From an uncultured Rhodobiaceae bacterium (lineage in GTDB: Bacteria > Pseudomonadota > Alphaproteobacteria > Rhizobiales > TMED25), in assembly GCA_913045225.1 (NCBI GenBank), contig CAJWPC010000003.1, positions 94,705 through 158,704 of the forward strand: a stretch of 64,000 nucleotides of DNA. Direction: 5' to 3'. This document shows, piece after piece, positions 54,963-63,004 of the stretch (position 1 is its first letter; every line of letters begins with the position of its first letter). The notes beneath the pieces are model-generated. The model was not told where the DNA came from and did no database searches. It saw only the letters and a program-made list of their open reading frames with translations. A program made the translations under genes and the position numbers.

Positions 54963-55805
54963 ATGAATAATGATAAGAAAAGTATTTTGATTACTGGATC
55001 CTCGAGTGGTATAGGTTTGGCTGTAGCAAAGGATTTAAGTAAATTAGGTTGGAATGTAATAGCCTCCTGCCGTAAAGAAGAGGATTGCAAAATATTGAAA
55101 GATAAATATGGCCTCAATAGTACTGTCATTGATTATGGAAATCAAAAAACTATTCTATCTGGGCTGGAATATACATTAGATAAAACGAATGGTAAGATTG
55201 ATGTTTTGTTTAATAATGGGGCCTACGGACTGCCTGCTTTAGTAGAAGATATTCCTGTGGATTCCTTGAGAGATATCTTTGAAACCAATTTTTTTGGGTG
55301 GCATTCGCTGACAAAAGAAATTATTCCACATATGAAAGTAAATGGCTCTGGTCGGATAATCCAAAACTCATCAATTTTAGGTTTTATGGCACTAAAATAC
55401 CGTGGTGCCTACACAGCAACAAAATACGCGATTGAAGCTATGTCAGACACTCTTAGATTAGAAATAAAAAATGACAATATAAAAGTAATAATCATACAAC
55501 CGGGTCCTATTACAACTAAGTTTCGAGAAAATAGTTATATTCGTTTTAGAGAGTCCATAGATTGGCAGGGGTCTGATTATAAATCACTTTATATAAATAA
55601 AATAATTCCAAGATTAGAATCAAAGAAAATTAAGAAAACTACATTTGAGCTATTGCCAAATGCTGTTAGTAAAGCAGTTATACACGCTTGTACAGCACGT
55701 AATCCACGTATAAGATACAGAATTACTTGGGCAACAGTGATAATGATGTATTTGAAAAGGTTTTTGACAGATAATCTATTTGATAGAATTTCATCGAAGC
55801 TATAG
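54963..55805 (+). CDS. Short-chain dehydrogenase/reductase
   Basis: A 280-residue classical SDR. The NAD(P)-binding ILITGSSSGIGLAVAKDL (about 8-25) has the TGxxxGIG motif. NNGAYG and the catalytic Ser in IQNSSILG, with YTATK (about 157-161), complete the active site. The PGPITTKF segment follows. After about 230 it has a basic, partly hydrophobic tail (ITWATVIMMYLKRFL) that may touch the membrane. The substrate is unknown. It is divergent from the small membrane protein pair across a 270-bp AT-rich spacer. Confidence 0.9.
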   Translation: MNNDKKSILITGSSSGIGLAVAKDLSKLGWNVIASCRKEEDCKILKDKYGLNSTVIDYGNQKTILSGLEYTLDKTNGKIDVLFNNGAYGLPALVEDIPVDSLRDIFETNFFGWHSLTKEIIPHMKVNGSGRIIQNSSILGFMALKYRGAYTATKYAIEAMSDTLRLEIKNDNIKVIIIQPGPITTKFRENSYIRFRESIDWQGSDYKSLYINKIIPRLESKKIKKTTFELLPNAVSKAVIHACTARNPRIRYRITWATVIMMYLKRFLTDNLFDRISSKL

Positions 55806-55841
55806 ATATTGTGACCTTAGCTAATTTGAATTTAGTACTTC

Positions 55842-55918
55842 GCACCCGTAGCTCAGCTGGATAGAGTAGGTGGCTTCGAACCACTTGGTCGGGAGTTCGA
55901 ATCTCTCCGGGTGCGCCA
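55842..55918 (+). tRNA. tRNA-Arg (anticodon TCG)
   Basis: The acceptor stem GCACCCG pairs with CGGGTGC, with discriminator G and an encoded CCA. The D-arm is AGCTCAGCTGGATAGAGT. The anticodon arm GGTGG-CTTCGAA-CCACT places TCG at 34-36. The T-arm GGGAG-TTCGAAT-CTCTC is normal. It reads CGA and related Arg codons. It is flanked by the SDR gene and a small membrane protein, with no sign of an integrated element. Confidence 0.95.
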
Positions 55919-55925
55919 TAATAAC

Positions 55926-56189
55926 TCAGGATTTTAATTTATGCAGGGCAATGCTTAATATTATGAGTATAAAAAGAAGAATTTGTCCATTAACATATAT
56001 TTCATAGAATTTATCAGACTCGTTCCATAATGCATATGTCCAATAGGTATTAGAGATCAGTGGCAGACTTGCACTGAGTACTCCAATTACAAACCCATTT
56101 TTTACAAATGCGATACCAACCGTGAGTAGATAAGAAATAATCCCTAACAACACAGTTAGTCTTATTAATAATTCATATATTAGTTTCAT
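55926..56189 (-). CDS. Small membrane protein, unknown
   Basis: An 87-residue protein with three hydrophobic segments (about 8-28, 32-52 and 66-84), the middle one followed by an aromatic stretch (NTYWTYALWNES). No family is recognised. It ends 8 bp from the 3' end of tRNA-Arg on the opposite strand. The ATG at 56189 has no strong ribosome binding site, so this call rests on the clean membrane-protein character and the lack of any competing gene. Confidence 0.55.
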   Translation of the reverse strand: MKLIYELLIRLTVLLGIISYLLTVGIAFVKNGFVIGVLSASLPLISNTYWTYALWNESDKFYEIYVNGQILLFILIILSIALHKLKS

Positions 56190-56309
56190 GTATAATCTTT
56201 AATAGGTTTTATGTCAGTTTTATGTGTGGATTATTTTAGCTGGTTTTATAAAAATCATCCATATGTATTTCATTATACTTACGAAATAAATGAATTGGAC
56301 ACATAATAG

Positions 56310-57542
56310 ATGAATAAATTTTCCAGAAGTACATTACTTAATATAAATCTGCTAAAGTTTATAAGTCTTACATGGTCTAGTCATTTCGCGCTTAAAATAA
56401 TAACCTTAACAGTTGGTTGGCAAATATATATACAGACGGGAAGTCCACTTGCTTTAGGGCTTATTGGACTTATTCAATTTGCCCCACAATTTTTTCTGAT
56501 TTTACCTGCAGGTGTTATTGCTGATAAATACAACAGGAGGCATATACTTATAATATGTAATATAGTTCAGGTTTTTGTTGCTGGGTTCCTTTTATATTAT
56601 TCTCTTTACAAATTAGATGATGGCTCAGTTATTCCAATTTATTTGATTTTAATATTACATGGATTTGCAATGTCGTTTGAAGGCCCTAGTAGCTTTGCCA
56701 TTCTGCCAAATTTGGTCAAGTCTGAAATTTTCCCAAGAGCTGTACATTATGTTAATTTTTTTGAAGAGTTTGGCTCATTAGCTGGCCCAATCGCTGCTGG
56801 GATATTAATCGCATACATTAATGAATGGGTTTATTTGGTGGCTTTAATTAGCTTCATAGCTTCCACATTAAGCGCGATATCACTTCCAGATATTGGAAGT
56901 GGATCTAAAGAGATCAAGCGAATAAATTTAAAGGTTTTGCTCAGTGGGTTTGTTTATGTTTGGAAAACAAAAATAGTGCTTGGAACAATGACAATAGATA
57001 TTGTTGCAATGTTGTTTAGCAGTGTTATGGGTATGTTACCCATATTTGCTATTGATATTTTGGATATTGGCTCTGAGGGCCTTGGAATACTGAGAGCAAC
57101 ACCATCAATCGGCGCATTATTCGCGGCAATGACATTATCCCAATTACCATCATTAAGGTATCCGGGCAGGATGTTAATTTATTCAATTATTGTTTTTGGG
57201 AGCGCTACAATTACATTTGCTCTATCAACAACGTTATGGATTTCACTTGTTGCACTTTTTATTTATGGGGCATCCGATATGATTAGCATGAACATAAGGC
57301 AGATAATAGTTCAGCTTGTTACACCGAATAATATGAGAGGTAGAGTTATGTCAGTTCACTCTGTTATAACTACTGGGTCAAACGAGTTAGGAGATTTTAG
57401 GGCAGGTTTGTCCGCAAGTATTATCGGCATAGCTCCTGCGATTATGATAGGTGGGATGTTAACAGTTTCTTTTTCAATTATTTGGTGGTTTTTATTTCCT
57501 GGTTTGAAGGAGTTAAAAGATATGAAGGATCTTAATAATTGA
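56310..57542 (+). CDS. MFS transporter (EntS/drug exporter type)
   Basis: A 410-residue major facilitator with about 12 membrane segments. SPLALGLIGLIQFAPQFFLILPAGVIADKYNRRH holds the loop 2-3 motif GxxADxxxRR (about 65-75), and EEFGSLAGPIAAGILI is the helix 5 region. NMRGRVMSVHSVITTGSNELGDF is a conserved block of the EntS/MFS_3 exporter family (siderophore and drug efflux). The substrate is not evident. An SMR exporter follows 50 bp later on the same strand, so the two may form an efflux unit. Confidence 0.9.
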   Translation: MNKFSRSTLLNINLLKFISLTWSSHFALKIITLTVGWQIYIQTGSPLALGLIGLIQFAPQFFLILPAGVIADKYNRRHILIICNIVQVFVAGFLLYYSLYKLDDGSVIPIYLILILHGFAMSFEGPSSFAILPNLVKSEIFPRAVHYVNFFEEFGSLAGPIAAGILIAYINEWVYLVALISFIASTLSAISLPDIGSGSKEIKRINLKVLLSGFVYVWKTKIVLGTMTIDIVAMLFSSVMGMLPIFAIDILDIGSEGLGILRATPSIGALFAAMTLSQLPSLRYPGRMLIYSIIVFGSATITFALSTTLWISLVALFIYGASDMISMNIRQIIVQLVTPNNMRGRVMSVHSVITTGSNELGDFRAGLSASIIGIAPAIMIGGMLTVSFSIIWWFLFPGLKELKDMKDLNN

Positions 57543-57592
57543 ACTTTCAGATTGTTATATTACTATATATTAAAGATTAGGATATTTATAAG

Positions 57593-57922
57593 ATGCACTG
57601 GTTGTATTTATTTTTAGCGATAATTGCAGAGACGCTTGGGACTACATTTTTAAAAATGTCTAATGGCTTTACGCAACTCTTTCCATCTATCTTAGCTATA
57701 GCTCTTTTTTGTTTAGCTCTTTTCTTATCTGCAATTACTTTAAAATATCTAGCGGTTGGTATTGTTTATGCAATATGGTCTGGAGTGGGGATAGTATTAG
57801 TTACTCTTGTTGGTTACTTTTATTTTAAACAAAATCTGGATATGGCTGCCTTAATAGGCATTGGACTTATAACCTTAGGTGTCTTGATAATATTCACGAT
57901 GTCCAAGACTCAATCAGGGTGA
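57593..57922 (+). CDS. SMR family multidrug efflux protein (EmrE-like)
   Basis: A 109-residue four-helix small multidrug resistance protein. The essential Glu is at residue 13 in LAIIAETLGTTFLKMSNGF, the position of EmrE Glu14. The helix 3 motif LAVGIVYAIWSGVGIVLVTLVG is typical. Such proteins exchange protons for quaternary cations or guanidinium as a dimer in the inner membrane. It is probably cotranscribed with the MFS gene upstream. Confidence 0.95.
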   Translation: MHWLYLFLAIIAETLGTTFLKMSNGFTQLFPSILAIALFCLALFLSAITLKYLAVGIVYAIWSGVGIVLVTLVGYFYFKQNLDMAALIGIGLITLGVLIIFTMSKTQSG

Positions 57923-57939
57923 TTGCAAATAGGTAATAA

Positions 57940-58242
57940 TTAGACTGCTAGCCATTTTTTTATATTATTTATAGTCTTCATTAACTCCACTTTTCTCAGA
58001 TAAGGATCCTTTATTCTAAGTTTTTCTTCGAATGATTCTGCAAATATATGACCTTTTTCTAAGTTATTTCTTATGTAGTGTAAAACCCCTTGCAGATCCT
58101 CCTCTCCTATCTCATTTGAGAAGCAAGACTCTTGTATATTATTCATTTTTCTTAAGAAGATTTTTTTTTCATGATCCTCTAAACTTTTCTCAGACCAATC
58201 ACCTCCGAAAGCAACATTTTTTAATTGTTTTTTTTTCTCCAT
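57940..58242 (-). CDS. Hypothetical protein, soluble, charged
   Basis: About 100 residues from the ATG at 58242 (another ATG at 58254 would add four residues). The composition is charged and helical, with no membrane segment, no Cys pair and no motif I recognise. It contains EKSLEDHEKKIFLRKMNN and EEDLQGVLHYIRNN. It is convergent with the SMR gene and divergent from the Y-family polymerase gene, with a poly-A-rich stretch between the starts. Confidence 0.5.
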   Translation of the reverse strand: MEKKKQLKNVAFGGDWSEKSLEDHEKKIFLRKMNNIQESCFSNEIGEEDLQGVLHYIRNNLEKGHIFAESFEEKLRIKDPYLRKVELMKTINNIKKWLAV

Positions 58243-58295
58243 AGTATAGAACAAAATAAGAACAAAAATAAAAAAAATAAAGAAAAAAATTATAA

Positions 58296-59498
58296 ATGAC
58301 GAACTTTAGAACCTTATATATTGATATGGATAGTTTTTTTGCAAGTATTGAACAACAATTGGATCCCAATTTACGAAATAAGCCTGTAGCAATAGCGGCC
58401 ATAGACAACGATTCGGGATGCGTGGTAGCCGCTAGTTATGAGGCAAAGGCGTATGGTATAAAAACAGGGACTAGAGTTTATGAGGCTAAGACTTTGTGTC
58501 CAACTATTAATTTTAGGCAGAGCAGGCACAAGCTATATGCAAAGTATAATAGATATATTTCATATTTACTGGATAGCGTAGCTGAGTTGGAAAGTGTTAG
58601 ATCCATCGATGAGTTTCAAATATATCTAGGTAACAATCATTCAAAACTCTCAAAAGCGGTAGATCTATCAATGAAGATAAAGGGTCTTATTAGGAAAGAG
58701 GTTGGGGAAGAAATAAGACTGTCAATAGGTATTGGACCAAATCCTTTATTGGCGAAGATCGCAGGTAAGATAAAAAAGCCAAATGGATTGCAGTGGTTAT
58801 GTAAAGAGAATATGCCTGGAAAGATCAACCATTTATCTTTGGAAGATCTTCCTGGAATTTCCAAGGGTATTAAAAGGAGGCTTTTAGGAGCAAGAATATA
58901 CTCTATTAAAGATTTACATGAAATGGATCCACGTCACGCTAGGTTGGTTTGGAGATCCATAGAGGGCGAGCGATTTGTAAGGGCTCTGAAAGGTGAGAAT
59001 ATTCCTATTAATAGGTCTAATAGAGGTAGCTACGGTAATTCAAAGGTCCTTTCACCGGAGAACCGCTCTCCGAATAGAGCTTACCTCGTAGGAAGGTGGC
59101 TATTAGAAAAATCCACTGAACGAATTAGAAAGTATAATTATTGCTCAAGCCGTCTAGATATCTTTATTAGATTAAATGATATTGGCGTTTGGCAGGACTC
59201 TATAACTTTTTCCTTCTCTCAAGATACATTATTTTTTCTGAAAGAATTTAAAGGACTATGGGATAAAATGATTTTAGCACTAGACCCTAAAAAAGTAGAC
59301 TTTGTTGGCGTTAGACTCAGTGGATTAATTTATTTACAAGATAGGTCAGGTGAATTCTTATTAAATTTATATCCAGGTGAAAAAAATACTAGAGAAAAAT
59401 TATCTACATCTATTGATAATTTAAATATGCGTTACGGAAAGAGGATAATAAACTTTGGGGTTCATAGAGAGCACCCTGGATTTTTTGAAAGGGAGTAG
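58296..59498 (+). CDS. Y-family DNA polymerase (DinB/UmuC-like)
   Basis: A 400-residue translesion polymerase. The catalytic acids are in LYIDMDSFFASIEQQ (about 8-22) and RSIDEFQIYL (about 102-111). The steric-gate Phe region, VVAASYEAKAYGIKTG, the HhH region IGPNPLLAKIAGKIKKPNG and the LPGISKGIKRRL segment are clear. The little-finger domain has GNSKVLSPENRSPNRA. It fits the alphaproteobacterial DNA polymerase Y class more than canonical DinB, but the gene name is uncertain. No umuD, imuA or dnaE2 partner is adjacent. Confidence 0.9.
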   Translation: MTNFRTLYIDMDSFFASIEQQLDPNLRNKPVAIAAIDNDSGCVVAASYEAKAYGIKTGTRVYEAKTLCPTINFRQSRHKLYAKYNRYISYLLDSVAELESVRSIDEFQIYLGNNHSKLSKAVDLSMKIKGLIRKEVGEEIRLSIGIGPNPLLAKIAGKIKKPNGLQWLCKENMPGKINHLSLEDLPGISKGIKRRLLGARIYSIKDLHEMDPRHARLVWRSIEGERFVRALKGENIPINRSNRGSYGNSKVLSPENRSPNRAYLVGRWLLEKSTERIRKYNYCSSRLDIFIRLNDIGVWQDSITFSFSQDTLFFLKEFKGLWDKMILALDPKKVDFVGVRLSGLIYLQDRSGEFLLNLYPGEKNTREKLSTSIDNLNMRYGKRIINFGVHREHPGFFERE

Positions 59499-59526
59499 CC
59501 TCCTTAAAAATATCCCTTATGTGATA

Positions 59527-59973
59527 TTATTTATTAGTTACGTATGACCTGAGACTTGATAAAAATTTCTTTTTTGTGTCAAGCTCAATTTCTTTTATGA
59601 AAATATTTTCTAAATCTTTCACATTCTGCTGGAGTCTGCGTAGCGTGCTCCTACCTTTTGAGGTAATACTTAGCTGTTTATGCCTTTTATCGCCCTCTTT
59701 ATGTTGACTTGATATATAATTCTTGCTTCCCAGTTTTTCTATGATCTTACTGAGTGTTGACCGATCTATATTGATAGATTTTACAATTTCATTTTGATTA
59801 GATCCTGGCTGGAAATCGATTGTTTGAAGTACGATAAATTGCCTTGGCGTTATATCATATTTCAAAAAAAGATTTTTTTGTTCAATATCCATTTTTTGCT
59901 GTACTTGGTGGAATAAGAGAAATATTGACCCTTTTGGATTTTTAGCATTTGGGGGCTTTTTTCTAACAGGCAT
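59527..59973 (-). CDS. MarR family transcriptional regulator
   Basis: 148 residues in the MarR winged-helix fold. DITPRQFIVLQTIDFQPGSNQNEIVKSI is the helix leading to the recognition segment IDRSTLSKIIEKLGSKNYISSQ (about 69-91), and the wing follows (EGDKRHKQLSITSKGRSTL). It would bind as a dimer, perhaps sensing a small phenolic ligand. It ends 28 bp from the polymerase stop. It starts 3 bp after the ftsY gene on the same strand, so its targets cannot be read from divergent neighbours. Confidence 0.92.
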   Translation of the reverse strand: MPVRKKPPNAKNPKGSIFLLFHQVQQKMDIEQKNLFLKYDITPRQFIVLQTIDFQPGSNQNEIVKSINIDRSTLSKIIEKLGSKNYISSQHKEGDKRHKQLSITSKGRSTLRRLQQNVKDLENIFIKEIELDTKKKFLSSLRSYVTNK

Positions 59974-59975
59974 TT

Positions 59976-60905
59976 TTATTTATCAAGTCCAACGATTAGT
60001 CGTGAAAAATCTTTTATATTGAAGTCACTTAAATCTTCTATGCTTTCGCCGACACCAATGAAGTGAATTGGGATTTTTAATTCTTGTGAAATTGATACCA
60101 CGTAGCCAGCTTTTGCAGAACCATCTAGCTTTGTAACAATAAGTCCTGTAATTCTTGCAATTTCATTAAAGACTTTAGCTTGCTGAATCGCATTCTGGCC
60201 TGCAGTTGCATCTAATGTAAGCAATATTGAATGTGGAGCTTGTGGCTCATATTTTTTTATGACCCTTATTATTTTAGCAAGCTCATCCATGAGCTCACTT
60301 CTGTTTTGAAGTCTGCCCGCAGTATCAATAATCGCGGTATCATAATTATTTTCTGTTGCTGTTTTTATTGTCTCAAAAGCAACACTAGCGGCATCTTTTG
60401 TTTCTGGTAAGCTTACAATATCGAGGTTTAATTTTTTAGCCCACACTTCTAATTGCTGAGTGGCCGCTGCTCTAAATGTATCGGCTGCACCAAGAATAAC
60501 CCTTGCCCCATTATTTTTCATTAGATATGCAAGCTTCGCAATTGTCGTTGTTTTTCCAGATCCATTAACTCCAACAACAATTATCGTTCGAGGCGATTTA
60601 GATTTTTCTGTATCTAATGGAGAATATGATCCTTCGAGCTTTAACTCAATTTGGTGTGCTATGAAGTTTTTTATCTCATCAGTCTCAACGTCTTTATTAA
60701 ATTTTTCTTTTTTTAAATTTTCAATTATAGAAACAGAGTTATCTACACCCAAATCAGCTTTTATAAGAAGATCCTCGAGTTCTTGAAGAGTTTCATCATC
60801 TAATCTGCGTGATGATATTATATTTGTGATACCCTCTGAGATTACCGTTGAAGATTTGGTAAGACTACTTTTTAATTTTTGGAACCACGTATTTTTCATT
60901 TCCAA
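59976..60905 (-). CDS. ftsY: Signal recognition particle receptor FtsY
   Basis: A 309-residue SRP GTPase that docks ribosome-SRP complexes at the membrane. The N domain spans about 1-100. The G domain has GVNGSGKTTTIAKLAYLM (G1, about 113-130), DTAGRLQNRSELMDEL (G3), TKLDGSAKAG (G4/closing loop) and FIGVGESIEDL. The long acidic A domain of E. coli FtsY is absent, leaving only a short amphipathic start, as in many streamlined genomes. It follows mtaB with 14 bp between. Confidence 0.96.
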   Translation of the reverse strand: MEMKNTWFQKLKSSLTKSSTVISEGITNIISSRRLDDETLQELEDLLIKADLGVDNSVSIIENLKKEKFNKDVETDEIKNFIAHQIELKLEGSYSPLDTEKSKSPRTIIVVGVNGSGKTTTIAKLAYLMKNNGARVILGAADTFRAAATQQLEVWAKKLNLDIVSLPETKDAASVAFETIKTATENNYDTAIIDTAGRLQNRSELMDELAKIIRVIKKYEPQAPHSILLTLDATAGQNAIQQAKVFNEIARITGLIVTKLDGSAKAGYVVSISQELKIPIHFIGVGESIEDLSDFNIKDFSRLIVGLDK

Positions 60906-60919
60906 TTATCTGTATTTAA

Positions 60920-62158
60920 TTATGCAATTAGTTGATCCTTTGAAATACCTATAATCTTTTTTTTAATTATTTCACCCGGATTACCCACTTCATTAACTAT
61001 AACCTTTGAGTATTGCTCAGTGCGACCAAATCCCTGTTTTTCAATCAATATGGCTTTTTCCTTACCAATTTCTCTCATTAGGAATAGGTTCATTTTTTGC
61101 CTGCCGAGCGTTCTTAAATCTTTTGCACGACTCTGAATGATATTTTTTTCGACTTGCGGCATTTTTGATGCAGGTGTTCCAGTTTTTGATGAAAAAGGAA
61201 ACACATGCAGATATGTTATATCACAGTCATTAATATGCTGCATTGTACTCCTATGCATGTCATCTGTTTCTGTCGGGAATCCAGCGATCATGTCAGCTCC
61301 GAACACTGTATTTGGCCTTATTTTTTGGATCCTTTCGCAAAACTTGACTGCATCTGATGTTTGATGTCTCCGAAGCATTCTTTTTAGAATTAGGTCGTTA
61401 CCTGACTGAAGAGATAAATGCAAGTGAGGCATTATTACTTCTTCACTTGAGAATACTTCGAGAAAGTCATCGTCAATTTCTATTGAGTCAATTGAAGAAA
61501 TTCTGAGTCTTTTTAAGTTATTTGTCTCTTTAATTATGTTCTTTATAAGTATTCCAAGGTTAGTTTCCTCATTAAGATCTTTTCCATAAGAAGTAATATC
61601 AACTCCAGTCAATATTATCTCCTGATACCCCTTATCAATCAGTGTCTGAATTTGTTTTATTATGTGCCTTTCATCTAGTGACCTTGAATTACCTCTTGCA
61701 TGGGGAATTATGCAAAATGTACATCTATGGTCACACCCATTTTGTATTTGGACAAAGGCTCTTGTTCTATTGTCAAAGTTATTTATGAAAGGTGGATCTT
61801 CGTGCATAAACTCAACTACTTCATTATCCGCATCATCAATTTGTGCGAGGTTCATAAATGTACTTGATTTGGTTTTATCATCATTTCCAATGACAATATC
61901 AACTTCTGGCATATCAATGAATTCTGATGGATAGAGTTCGGCGGCGCAGCCAGTTACAACAATCTTATTCGTTGGGTTATTTCTCTTTTCTTTTCTAATA
62001 GCTCTTCTTGATTGCTTAACAGCTTCGTTTGTTACAGCACAACTATTGATAAAACTATGGTTAGTCAAAAAATAACCCTCAGCCTTTTCCTTCATGACTT
62101 GCGTTTCAAAAGCATTAAGTTTGCAGCCAAATGTTATAAAATTTAAATTATTACTCAT
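60920..62158 (-). CDS. mtaB: tRNA (t6A37) methylthiotransferase MtaB
   Basis: A 412-residue radical-SAM enzyme that adds a methylthio group to t6A37 in tRNA. The UPF0004 N-terminal domain has FGCKLNAFETQVM, then INSCAVTNEAVKQSRR and VTGCAAE, giving the three cluster Cys. The radical SAM motif CDHRCTFCIIPHARG (about 142-156) and a TRAM-like C-terminal end follow. It overlaps dapF by 8 bp. The gene pairing dapF-mtaB-ftsY is usual in alphaproteobacteria. Confidence 0.95.
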   Translation of the reverse strand: MSNNLNFITFGCKLNAFETQVMKEKAEGYFLTNHSFINSCAVTNEAVKQSRRAIRKEKRNNPTNKIVVTGCAAELYPSEFIDMPEVDIVIGNDDKTKSSTFMNLAQIDDADNEVVEFMHEDPPFINNFDNRTRAFVQIQNGCDHRCTFCIIPHARGNSRSLDERHIIKQIQTLIDKGYQEIILTGVDITSYGKDLNEETNLGILIKNIIKETNNLKRLRISSIDSIEIDDDFLEVFSSEEVIMPHLHLSLQSGNDLILKRMLRRHQTSDAVKFCERIQKIRPNTVFGADMIAGFPTETDDMHRSTMQHINDCDITYLHVFPFSSKTGTPASKMPQVEKNIIQSRAKDLRTLGRQKMNLFLMREIGKEKAILIEKQGFGRTEQYSKVIVNEVGNPGEIIKKKIIGISKDQLIA

Positions 62159-63002
62159 CAGTTTCTTCCATTGTCATTGAACTTGAATATTCAAGTTCAA
62201 CCGGCCCAGTTTTATGAATATTACCTTCGGGGTCAATATTTATTTCTAATATACCTCCTGGTAAACTTATGTTCAAATTATTACTTGCAAGTCCTAATTT
62301 CATTGCTGAGTATGCAGCCGCGCACGCGGCGGTGCCACAGGCTCTCGTTATTCCTGCGCCTCTTTCCCATACCGCTAACTTTATATTATTTTTATCACGA
62401 ATTTCGGCGAAACTAACATTTATCTTTTCTGGGAAAATTTTATGATTCTCAACCAACGGACCTATTACCTCTGGTTTGATATTGTTTATGCTATCAAGCC
62501 AAAATATGATGTGAGGGTTACCAACATTTATTACGCTCGTATATTTTACCTTTTTCAGATCTTCAAACTCAAAATTGTAATTGAAGTTTAATGTGTCATC
62601 CATATCAAGTGATATAGGAATATTCTTCCCATTAGTATTTGCTTTACCCATATTTACGATAACGTTGCCATTATCCATTTTCTTACAAAGATGGGTACAA
62701 TTTTCTGATCTCAGTTCAACATACTCAACACCTATTTCATCAAAGATTAACTTTGCAACACACCTTGATGCGTTTCCGCATGCTTCTGCTTTACTGCCAT
62801 CTTTGTTCCAAATATTTAAATTTAGGCAATGCCCAACTCTTTTTTCAATTGTAATTAGCTGATCACAATTCGTTTCGGGGGAATTAGAACATATTGACAT
62901 GACGATATCAGGTGTATAGGTAAAGTTAATATCTGAATTATCTATTATAATGAACTCGTTACCCGCACCATTCATTTTATGATATTTTATATTTTCTATC
63001 AT
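62151..63002 (-). CDS. dapF: Diaminopimelate epimerase
   Basis: A 283-residue enzyme epimerising LL- to meso-diaminopimelate for lysine and peptidoglycan. The two active-site Cys are in EACGNASRCVA (about 73-83) and TRACGTAACAAA (about 221-232). KMNGAGNEFIIID near the start and VGNPHIIFW are family motifs. It ends inside mtaB (8-bp overlap), and begins just after the DegT aminotransferase gene. Confidence 0.96.
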   Translation of the reverse strand: MIENIKYHKMNGAGNEFIIIDNSDINFTYTPDIVMSICSNSPETNCDQLITIEKRVGHCLNLNIWNKDGSKAEACGNASRCVAKLIFDEIGVEYVELRSENCTHLCKKMDNGNVIVNMGKANTNGKNIPISLDMDDTLNFNYNFEFEDLKKVKYTSVINVGNPHIIFWLDSINNIKPEVIGPLVENHKIFPEKINVSFAEIRDKNNIKLAVWERGAGITRACGTAACAAAYSAMKLGLASNNLNISLPGGILEINIDPEGNIHKTGPVELEYSSSMTMEETDE

Positions 63003-63004
63003 CC

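Noticed and set aside
55842-56309. tRNA-Arg as an attachment site for an integrated island
   Set aside because: No integrase, no direct repeat of the tRNA 3' end and no change in gene type next to it were seen.
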